Shown here: piece by piece, positions 1-5,124 of the stretch
How the letters are laid out: every line of letters starts with the position of its first letter
How positions within the stretch are numbered: position 1 is the first letter of the stretch
NCBI GenBank assembly: GCA_023257495.1
Contig: JALRCC010000237.1
Span: 1-5,124 of the forward strand
Source: Rugosibacter sp.
Lineage (GTDB): Bacteria; Pseudomonadota; Gammaproteobacteria; Burkholderiales; Rhodocyclaceae
Direction of reading: 5' to 3'
DNA length: 5,124 nucleotides
The notes under the pieces: model-generated
What the model was told of the DNA's origin: nothing
The model's input: only the letters and a program-made list of their open reading frames with translations
The model's database searches: none
Program-made: the position numbers and the translations under genes

Positions 1-1
1 T

Positions 2-73
2 TACACGGGTATTGTCGGCTTGCCATTATGCGAGACCGTGCTCATGCTGCGTGAATTCGGACACACGGTGTGA
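2..73 (+). CDS. maf: Maf-type nucleoside triphosphate pyrophosphatase, C-terminal end only
   Basis: Only the last 23 codons are present, ending in two consecutive TGA stops (71-73 and 74-76). The readable peptide contains GIVGLPLCETVLMLREFG, which matches the C-terminal signature of Maf/YhdE-family proteins (a VxGLPLxET block followed by a leucine-rich final helix). Family members are cytoplasmic nucleotide pyrophosphatases that hydrolyse non-canonical or standard NTPs to NMPs and were first linked to septum inhibition. The catalytic N-terminal motifs lie outside the window, so the assignment rests on this short tail and on the neighbour: maf directly upstream of rng is a common proteobacterial arrangement. 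The 27-base gap to rng and shared strand suggest one operon. Confidence 0.75.
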   Translation, partial: YTGIVGLPLCETVLMLREFGHTV

Positions 74-100
74 TGATTCCTCTGCCGATGGTGCGCACAC

Positions 101-1558
101 ATGGCTGAAGAATTTTTAATCAATTTCACGCCGGAAGAAACACGCGTTGCTTCGTTACAGCAAGGCGTTGTGCAGGAGTTGCACATCGAACGCAACAACT
201 GCTGCGGTGTGGTCGGTAACATATATCTCGGCCGAGTCGTACGCGTTTTACCTGGCATGCAGTCGGCATTTGTCGATATTGGTCTGGAGCGCTCGGCTTT
301 TTTGCATGCCGGTGACATCTGGGAAGAACGAGTGATCAATGGTGCAGAGCCGCGACCCATTGAACAGGTGCTTAGCGCAGGACAATCGCTGTGCGTCCAG
401 GTACAAAAAGAACCTATTGGTACCAAAGGTGCGCGCTTGACGACGCAGATTTCCATTGCTGGCAGGCTACTGGTTTATCTGCCGCAGGACGATCATGTCG
501 GGATTTCCCAGCGGATTGTTGACGAAGAAGCGCGCGAAAAATTGCGTGGCCGTATTCAGGCACTGCTCTCACCAGAAGATCGTGGCGGATTTATTTTGCG
601 CACGGTCGCCTGTGAGGCCAGTGACGAAGAACTTGCGGCTGACATTGTCTATTTGCGGCGCATCTGGCAGGAAATAAAGCAGCGTAGCGTGGGGATTTTT
701 CCGCCGGTGCTATTGCACCATGATCTGACCTTGGCGCAACGCGTGCTGCGAGATTTTGTCACGGGAGAAACCACGGCTGTGCTGATTGATTCTCGTGAAA
801 ATTTTCAAAAGCTGACAAATTTTGCGCAAGAATACGTACCGCAAGTCAGTGACCGGTTGGTGCACTATACGGGCGATCGCCCGTTGTTCGAGTTGCACGG
901 CATCGAGGATGAAATACAAAAAGCGCTGGCGCGACGCGTTGATCTGAAATCAGGGGGCTATCTGATTTTTGATCAGACTGAAGCCATGACCACCATTGAT
1001 GTGAATACCGGTGGATTCGTCGGCGTGCGTAATTTCAATGACACCATTTTCAAGACAAATCTTGAAGCCGCGTTAGCGGTAGCGCATCAGCTACGCTTGC
1101 GTAATCTGGGTGGCATCATCATCGTCGACTTTATTGATATGGACGATGAACAACATCAAGCGGCTGTTCTTGCCGAATTTAAAAAAGCCCTGGCATCTGA
1201 TCGTACGCGCATAACCCTTTCCGAATTTACCCAGCTTGGGTTGATCGAAATGACACGCAAGCGCACGCGCGAAAGCCTGGCGCAGATTCTTTGCGAGCCC
1301 TGCCCGGTCTGTAGCGGGCGTGGTGAAATCAAAACAGCACAAACGGTCTGCTATGAAATTTTGCGCGAGTTACTGCGCGAGGCGCGCCAGTTCGCTGCTC
1401 GAGAGTTACGCGTTATCGCTGCGCCAGTTGTGATCGATAAGTTTCTGGAAGAAGAGGCGCAAGCGTTAACCATGCTGTCGGATTTTATTGGCCGCCCGGT
1501 GTCACTACACCCTGAAAGTGGTTACACGCAAGAGCAGTTCGACATTGTGTTGATGTGA
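101..1558 (+). CDS. rng: Ribonuclease G (RNase E/G family endoribonuclease)
   Basis: A 485-residue protein, close to the roughly 489 residues of E. coli RNase G, and lacking the long C-terminal scaffold of RNase E. RNase G cuts single-stranded A/U-rich RNA in the cytoplasm, matures the 5' end of 16S rRNA and helps mRNA decay. An S1-like RNA-binding region runs over about residues 35-125. The 5'-monophosphate sensor is probably R167-T168 (in FILRTV). The two metal-binding aspartates of the DNase I-like catalytic domain are D300 (TTIDVNTGG) and D343 (IIIVDFIDM). The zinc-link motif CPVC (C401, C404) is present, as needed for dimer pairing. The ATG at 101 gives the conserved N-terminus MAEEFLINFTPEETRVA, and an in-frame stop at 74-76 excludes longer starts. 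No strong Shine-Dalgarno is visible (GATGGTG at 87-93 is weak), so coupling to maf is possible. The gene is intact. Confidence 0.96.
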   Translation: MAEEFLINFTPEETRVASLQQGVVQELHIERNNCCGVVGNIYLGRVVRVLPGMQSAFVDIGLERSAFLHAGDIWEERVINGAEPRPIEQVLSAGQSLCVQVQKEPIGTKGARLTTQISIAGRLLVYLPQDDHVGISQRIVDEEAREKLRGRIQALLSPEDRGGFILRTVACEASDEELAADIVYLRRIWQEIKQRSVGIFPPVLLHHDLTLAQRVLRDFVTGETTAVLIDSRENFQKLTNFAQEYVPQVSDRLVHYTGDRPLFELHGIEDEIQKALARRVDLKSGGYLIFDQTEAMTTIDVNTGGFVGVRNFNDTIFKTNLEAALAVAHQLRLRNLGGIIIVDFIDMDDEQHQAAVLAEFKKALASDRTRITLSEFTQLGLIEMTRKRTRESLAQILCEPCPVCSGRGEIKTAQTVCYEILRELLREARQFAARELRVIAAPVVIDKFLEEEAQALTMLSDFIGRPVSLHPESGYTQEQFDIVLM

Positions 1559-1567
1559 GGATAAAAT
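1539..1567 (+). promoter_or_regulatory. Probable sigma70 promoter of the tRNA-Gly gene, inside the end of rng
   Basis: TCGACA at 1539-1544 matches the -35 consensus TTGACA at five of six bases. TAAAAT at 1562-1567 matches the -10 consensus TATAAT at five of six. The spacer is exactly 17 bases. A start near 1574 is expected, leaving a leader of about 30 bases before the mature tRNA at 1604. The bases after the -10 box (CGGCACC) are G/C-rich, which in stable-RNA promoters usually goes with stringent control. The -35 box lies in the last rng codons and the spacer covers the rng stop. Function is inferred from match and placement only. Confidence 0.6.
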
Positions 1568-1603
1568 CGGCACCAAGCTTTTTCAGGCCAAGTTTCAAAA
1601 GAT

Positions 1604-1677
1604 GCGGGCGTCGTATAACGGCATTACTCCAGCTTCCCAAGCTGATAACGAGGGTTCGACTCCCTTCGCCCGCTCCA
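1604..1677 (+). tRNA. tRNA-Gly (anticodon CCC)
   Basis: A full cloverleaf can be folded by eye. The acceptor stem is GCGGGCG (1604-1610) with CGCCCGC (1667-1673), seven pairs, then discriminator T1674 and an encoded CCA (1675-1677). The D arm is 1613-1627 with GG at 1620-1621. The anticodon arm is 1629-1645 with loop TTCCCAA, placing anticodon CCC at 1636-1638, which reads GGG. The T arm is 1650-1666 with loop TTCGACT. The sequence closely resembles E. coli glyU tRNA-Gly(CCC), including the T arm and acceptor stem. Two stem positions look unpaired: T1616/T1624 closing the D loop and C1629/A1645 at the top of the anticodon stem. It lies 45 bases after rng on the same strand and probably has its own promoter, with possible read-through from rng. 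Confidence 0.96.
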
Positions 1678-1749
1678 GTTTTCACTGAATCAGCATCAGT
1701 CTCGGCAAGTGACTCCCTCATACGGCCAATGCTGTCCCTCAATCGCTGC

Positions 1750-1796
1750 CACCCTCACCGCATGCATCAATCCGCGCTGGGTGTTTTTGTGATTTT
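1750..1796 (+). terminator. Possible weak terminator after the tRNA gene
   Basis: CACCC (1750-1754) can pair with GGGTG (1779-1783), followed at once by TTTTT (1784-1788) and, after GTGA, TTTTTT (1793-1798 region). The stem is only five pairs and the loop is long (24 bases), so this is a poor match to a standard intrinsic terminator. The T-rich tract and the location between the tRNA and the convergent mobA are the main support. The rest of the stretch from 1678 holds only a short ACTGA/TCAGT hairpin (1684-1700) without a T run, and no credible gene. Confidence 0.3.
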
Positions 1797-1814
1797 TTGT
1801 AGAGTGCCGCTCGC

Positions 1815-2399
1815 TTAATTTTTATGGTGGGCCAGTGCCTGGGCTGTATTGAGATTGTCAAATGCCCCCGTGCTGTCGTCAAACAGAACTTCACATGTTT
1901 TTAGCAGGGCGTGCCAGCCGCTGACCTGGCGGTTGCCACGCGCAAGATAATCATTCAGCTGTGGCAATAATGAGCGGCGTGTCAGGCAAAACACCGGATG
2001 GGTGCGCTCGATGGTGCGCGCTACGGCCAGATCGGCGCAAGTTTCCTGCAAGGCGTGCGCCAGACGTGCTACCAGATCAGCGGGCAGCGCAGGTGAATCG
2101 CACGGCACGAAGGCGACTAGCGGTGTGGTGGCATGGATTAAGGCTGTCTGGATTCCTGCCAGAGGGCCGGCATAATCAGGCATTTCATCGGGGAAGACAG
2201 GATAGCCAAACTCGGCATAGCGCTCGAGGTTGCGGTTCGCGTTGATCAGCAAGTACATCACTTGAGGTGCGAGCCGATCAATAATCCATTGCACCATCGG
2301 ACGCCCGTGCAAATCTTGCAGACCTTTATCGACGCCACCCATGCGCCTGCCCTGGCCGCCGGCCAGAATCACGCCGGTGATGGGTTCAGTGCTTAACAC
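1815..2399 (-). CDS. mobA: Molybdenum cofactor guanylyltransferase MobA
   Basis: A 194-residue cytoplasmic protein, the usual MobA length. MobA transfers GMP from GTP to molybdopterin-Mo, making the MGD cofactor used by DMSO reductase-family enzymes such as nitrate reductases and formate dehydrogenases. The N-terminal nucleotide-binding loop LAGGQGRRMGGVDKG (residues 12-26) carries the expected K25. GPLAGI is at 78-83, and PCDSP at 99-103 supplies the Mg-binding D101. HPVF (134-137) and the C-terminal FDNLNT (180-185) are also family marks. The start is GTG at 2399; the only in-frame codons between it and the upstream stop at 2448-2450 are non-start codons, apart from a CTG. No clear Shine-Dalgarno precedes it. 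The gap to the ilvD stop is 34 bases, so it is probably translated from an ilvD-mobA transcript. No other molybdenum cofactor gene is visible here, and the gene appears intact. Confidence 0.93.
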   Translation of the reverse strand: MLSTEPITGVILAGGQGRRMGGVDKGLQDLHGRPMVQWIIDRLAPQVMYLLINANRNLERYAEFGYPVFPDEMPDYAGPLAGIQTALIHATTPLVAFVPCDSPALPADLVARLAHALQETCADLAVARTIERTHPVFCLTRRSLLPQLNDYLARGNRQVSGWHALLKTCEVLFDDSTGAFDNLNTAQALAHHKN

Positions 2400-2433
2400 A
2401 CGGAAGATTTTGCCAGGCAGGTTGCGGCGAGGA

Positions 2434-4281
2434 TCAGCCGAGCTGGCTCACGTCACGCACGGCACCTGTATCAGCCGAGGTGGTCAGTGCGGCATAGGCT
2501 TTGAGCGCAGCGGAGACTTCGCGTTGCCGATTGGCCGGTTTCCACGCCGCAGCACCCCGCGCTTCCATGGCTTTGCGCCGTGTTGCCAGCGCCGAGTTTT
2601 CAATGACCAGGTTGATGCTGCGGTTGGGGATGTCAATCTCGATGATGTCGCCTTCTTCGACCAGGCCAATGGCACCGCCCGCTGCAGCTTCGGGCGAGGC
2701 ATGACCAATGGATAAGCCGGATGTACCGCCAGAAAAGCGGCCATCAGTGAGTAGCGCGCAAACTTTGCCCAGGTCTTTGGATTTCAAATAGCTGGTGGGG
2801 TAAAGCATCTCTTGCATGCCTGGTCCGCCTTTGGGGCCTTCATAGACGATGACCACAATATCGCCAGCGACGATCTGGTCTGCCAGAATTTTTTCCACGG
2901 CCTCGTCTTGCGATTCGCAACGCCGCACGCGACCGGTAAATTTGAGAATGGAATCATCCACCCCGGCCGTTTTAACGATGCAGCCTTTCTCGGCAATGTT
3001 GCCAAACAGCACGGCCAGGCCGCCATCTTGTGAATAGGCGTGTGCCTTGTCACGAATACAGCCTTCTGCACGATCAATATCCAGATCGGGATACCGCCGG
3101 TCTTGCGAAAACGCGGTCTGAGTGGGGATGCCACCGGGTGCTGCGCGATAAAAATCGTGTGTGGCGACGTCTTGCGAGCGCATCACATCCCACTGATCCA
3201 GTGCTGCGCCCATGGTGGGGGAATGCACGGTGGGCAGATCGCGATGAATCAGGCCGGCGCGGTCGAGCTCGCCCAGAATCGCCATGATGCCGCCTGCACG
3301 GTGCACGTCTTCCATGTGGTATTTCTGTGTGGCCGGTGCCACTTTGGCCAGGCAGGGCACATGGCGCGAGAGGCGGTCAATGTCCTGCATTGTGAAGTTA
3401 GTGCCCGCTTCTTTTGCTGCCGCCAGCAGATGGAGTACCGTGTTGGTTGAGCCACCCATGCTGATGTCTAGCGTCATGGCGTTTTCAAACGCCTTGAACG
3501 AGGCGACATTGCGTGGCAGCACACGGGCGTCTTCCTCTTCATACCACCGTTTGCACAGGTCAACCACCAGTCGCCCGGCACGCAGGAAAAGTTGCTTGCG
3601 GTCGGCATGGGTCGCCAGTAGCGAACCATTGCCGGGGAGCGACAAGCCGAGTGCTTCCGTCAGGCAGTTCATCGAGTTGGCGGTAAACATGCCCGAACAC
3701 GAGCCGCAGGTCGGGCAGGCGGAACGTTCCATGTCGGCGACATCGGCGTCACTGTTTTTTGAATCGCCCGCTTCGATCATGGCGTCGATCAAATCCACCT
3801 TGCGGAACTTGCCGTGCCACTGCACCTTGCCCGCTTCCATGGGGCCGCCAGAAACAAAAACCGTGGGAATGTTGATGCGCAGGGATGCCATCAGCATGCC
3901 CGGTGTGATTTTGTCGCAGTTGGAAATGCACACCATCGCGTCGGCGCAATGGGCATTGACCATGTATTCCACCGAATCGGCAATCAGCTCGCGGCTCGGT
4001 AACGAATACAGCATGCCGCCATGACCCATGGCAATGCCGTCATCCACCGCGATGGTATTGAATTCCTTGGCGATGCCGCCTGCCGCTTCGATCTCGCGCG
4101 CGACCATCTGGCCGAGATCTTTCAGATGCACATGACCGGGCACGAACTGGGTGAACGAATTCACCACGGCGATAATCGGTTTGCCAAAGTCGCCATCCTT
4201 CATGCCGGTAGCACGCCACAGGGCGCGTGCCCCCGCCATGTTGCGGCCGTGAGTGGATGTACGTGAACGATAAGCTGGCAT
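2434..4281 (-). CDS. ilvD: Dihydroxy-acid dehydratase IlvD
   Basis: A 615-residue enzyme, essentially the length of E. coli IlvD (616) and very similar along its whole length. It dehydrates 2,3-dihydroxy-isovalerate and 2,3-dihydroxy-3-methylvalerate to the keto acids leading to valine, leucine, pantothenate and isoleucine. Numbered from the ATG at 4281, [10 protein letters not shown] lies near 80-89 (metal-binding aspartate). Iron-sulfur ligands are expected at C122 ([12 protein letters not shown]) and C195 ([11 protein letters not shown]). The early block reads [10 protein letters not shown], with no cysteine where the [2Fe-2S] plant-type enzymes have one, so this belongs with the oxygen-sensitive [4Fe-4S] E. 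coli type. [10 protein letters not shown] near residues 513-522 holds the active-site serine region. The protein starts [17 protein letters not shown] as in relatives; a TTG start four codons earlier would use the ribosome binding site as coding sequence. mobA follows; lgt is divergent. Confidence 0.97.
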   Translation of the reverse strand: MPAYRSRTSTHGRNMAGARALWRATGMKDGDFGKPIIAVVNSFTQFVPGHVHLKDLGQMVAREIEAAGGIAKEFNTIAVDDGIAMGHGGMLYSLPSRELIADSVEYMVNAHCADAMVCISNCDKITPGMLMASLRINIPTVFVSGGPMEAGKVQWHGKFRKVDLIDAMIEAGDSKNSDADVADMERSACPTCGSCSGMFTANSMNCLTEALGLSLPGNGSLLATHADRKQLFLRAGRLVVDLCKRWYEEEDARVLPRNVASFKAFENAMTLDISMGGSTNTVLHLLAAAKEAGTNFTMQDIDRLSRHVPCLAKVAPATQKYHMEDVHRAGGIMAILGELDRAGLIHRDLPTVHSPTMGAALDQWDVMRSQDVATHDFYRAAPGGIPTQTAFSQDRRYPDLDIDRAEGCIRDKAHAYSQDGGLAVLFGNIAEKGCIVKTAGVDDSILKFTGRVRRCESQDEAVEKILADQIVAGDIVVIVYEGPKGGPGMQEMLYPTSYLKSKDLGKVCALLTDGRFSGGTSGLSIGHASPEAAAGGAIGLVEEGDIIEIDIPNRSINLVIENSALATRRKAMEARGAAAWKPANRQREVSAALKAYAALTTSADTGAVRDVSQLG

Positions 4282-4393
4282 GATGGTCTCCAAAAGGATG
4301 TGGCACGCTGGCGCGTTGTGTACGGTCGCGTCGTGGCGTGTCTTAGAATGACAATTTTAGCCCAAGCAGCCTAACCAGACTACTTATTCGCCC
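4282..4393. promoter_or_regulatory. Divergent ilvD/lgt intergenic region, expected to hold both promoters
   Basis: These 112 bases must carry the start signals for ilvD (leftward) and, unless it is transcribed otherwise, lgt (rightward). An A/T-rich patch at 4342-4360 stands out from G/C-richer flanks. It contains TAGAAT on the + strand (4344-4349) and TAAAAT on the - strand (4354-4359), each a five-of-six match to a -10 box, but neither has a good -35 box at 16-18 bases. The patch is also an imperfect dyad centred on A4351 (six of nine pairs match). I see no attenuator-like leader peptide, riboswitch or T-box. Promoter positions are tentative. Confidence 0.4.
4288..4291 (-). promoter_or_regulatory. 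Ribosome binding site of ilvD
   Basis: On the minus strand GGAG lies six bases before the ATG at 4281 (read as TTTTGGAGACCATCATG). This is the only convincing Shine-Dalgarno in the window, and it settles the start at 4281 rather than the in-frame TTG at 4293, whose second codon would be this GAG. Confidence 0.8.
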
Positions 4394-5124
4394 ATGTTGA
4401 TCCATCCTCAGTTTGATCCTGTTGCTATTCACCTTGGCCCGCTGGCGGTGCGCTGGTATGGTTTGATGTATCTCGCCGGATTCATGGCCTTTTTGTGGCT
4501 GGGCAAGGCGCGCGCGCGGACGCAACCCTGGCATGACATGACAGCAGTTGATCTGGATGATGTGCTGTTCTATGGCGTACTTGGCGTGGTGCTTGGCGGA
4601 CGATTGGGCCAGGTGATTTTTTATGATCCGGGGTATTACCTGGCGCATCCGTTGGATATTCTTGCCGTGTGGAAAGGGGGCATGAGTTTTCACGGCGGTT
4701 TTCTTGGTGTGCTGGTGGCCATGTGGGTGTGGGGTCGCCAACAGGGCAAAACATTTTTTCAGGTGACTGACTTTATTGCTCCGCTCGTGCCGCTTGGATT
4801 GATGGCCGGACGCATCGGCAACTTTATCAATGGCGAGCTGTGGGGGCGTGTCGCCGATGCGACCTTGCCCTGGGCGATGGTGTTTCCGCAGGTGGATAAT
4901 TTGCCGCGTCATCCGTCACCGCTGTATCAAGCGGCAGGTGAGGGCTTGTTGCTGTTCATTTTGCTCTGGGTTTTTTCGGCGCGGCAACGCGAGATGGGAC
5001 GCATATCGGGGATGTTCTTGATCGGGTATGGTGTATTGCGCTCGGTAGCGGAATTTTTTCGTGAGCCGGATGCAGGCATTTTCGGGTTGTCTTACACCGT
5101 TAGCATGGGGCAATGGCTCAGCCT
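4394..5124 (+). CDS. lgt: Prolipoprotein diacylglyceryl transferase Lgt (C-terminus cut by window end)
   Basis: An open frame of 243 codons runs to the window end without a stop. Lgt is an inner-membrane enzyme that moves diacylglyceryl from phosphatidylglycerol to the lipobox cysteine of prolipoproteins, the first step of lipoprotein maturation. The N-terminus [20 protein letters not shown] and [10 protein letters not shown] are characteristic. Hydrophobic segments lie at about residues 17-37, 57-77, 97-114, 126-143 and 182-195, with another near 205-220. The HGG motif ([11 protein letters not shown]100) and the signature [13 protein letters not shown] (139-151, with R140, N143 and N146) are present, as is FFREPD (221-226), whose R223 corresponds to an essential arginine. 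Relatives are about 260-290 residues, so roughly the last 20-50, including the end of the final membrane segment, are missing. The ATG at 4394 fits the conserved N-terminus, but no Shine-Dalgarno is visible before it. Confidence 0.96.
   Translation, partial: MLIHPQFDPVAIHLGPLAVRWYGLMYLAGFMAFLWLGKARARTQPWHDMTAVDLDDVLFYGVLGVVLGGRLGQVIFYDPGYYLAHPLDILAVWKGGMSFHGGFLGVLVAMWVWGRQQGKTFFQVTDFIAPLVPLGLMAGRIGNFINGELWGRVADATLPWAMVFPQVDNLPRHPSPLYQAAGEGLLLFILLWVFSARQREMGRISGMFLIGYGVLRSVAEFFREPDAGIFGLSYTVSMGQWLS

Noticed and set aside
1..456. A 151-codon open frame on the - strand opposite maf and rng
   Set aside because: It is antisense to rng with cysteine- and serine-rich random-looking composition and no domain; a shadow of the true gene.
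1691..1734. CAGCAT/ATGCTG inverted repeat downstream of the tRNA
   Set aside because: Six pairs around a 32-base loop without a following T run is expected by chance and is not a convincing terminator.
1604..1814. tRNA-Gly as an integration site of a mobile element
   Set aside because: tRNA 3' ends are common attachment sites, but no copy of the tRNA 3' sequence, integrase gene or composition change is visible downstream; mobA and ilvD follow directly.
1555..1818. An 87-codon + strand frame across the tRNA and the intergenic region
   Set aside because: It reads through the tRNA gene, has no ribosome binding site and no recognisable protein sequence.
3284..4024. A 246-codon open frame on the + strand opposite ilvD
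   Set aside because: It lies wholly antisense to a highly conserved ilvD; the translation shows no recognisable domain and is explained by codon bias of the true gene.
4343..4912. A 189-codon open frame on the - strand opposite lgt
   Set aside because: It is antisense to the clear lgt gene and its His/Gln/Lys-rich, low-hydrophobicity translation resembles no family I know.

Overview
The window reads as ordinary housekeeping chromosome from a Gram-negative proteobacterium, most likely a betaproteobacterium. The evidence is a maf-rng junction, an ilvD/lgt divergent pair, proteins close to the Escherichia coli forms (IlvD, RNase G, Lgt, MobA), and a tRNA-Gly gene with an encoded CCA end. The genus cannot be fixed from the sequence alone. 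Base composition and codon use look even across the genes, and I see no insertion sequence, phage gene, CRISPR array or other sign of recent transfer.

Left part (1-1814, + strand): the last codons of a Maf-type nucleotide pyrophosphatase gene are followed 27 bases later by a complete rng gene (ribonuclease G). A tRNA-Gly(CCC) gene starts 45 bases after rng, and a good sigma70-type promoter for it lies across the last codons and stop of rng. A 137-base non-coding stretch follows, holding only weak hairpins and a T-rich tract that may end transcription.

Middle part (1815-4281, - strand): ilvD (dihydroxy-acid dehydratase, branched-chain amino acid synthesis) is followed 34 bases downstream by mobA (molybdenum cofactor guanylyltransferase). 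The two probably share a transcript. mobA converges on the tRNA gene.

Right part (4282-5124): a 112-base divergent intergenic region separates ilvD from lgt (prolipoprotein diacylglyceryl transferase, + strand), which runs off the window end. The genes serve unrelated core tasks: RNA processing, decoding of GGG codons, Moco maturation, Ile/Val/Leu (and pantothenate) precursor supply, and lipoprotein anchoring.

I found no evidence of a new biological system. The points most worth a second look are small: the tRNA promoter embedded in rng, stem mismatches in the tRNA, and the ilvD-mobA pairing with a GTG start that has no visible ribosome binding site.
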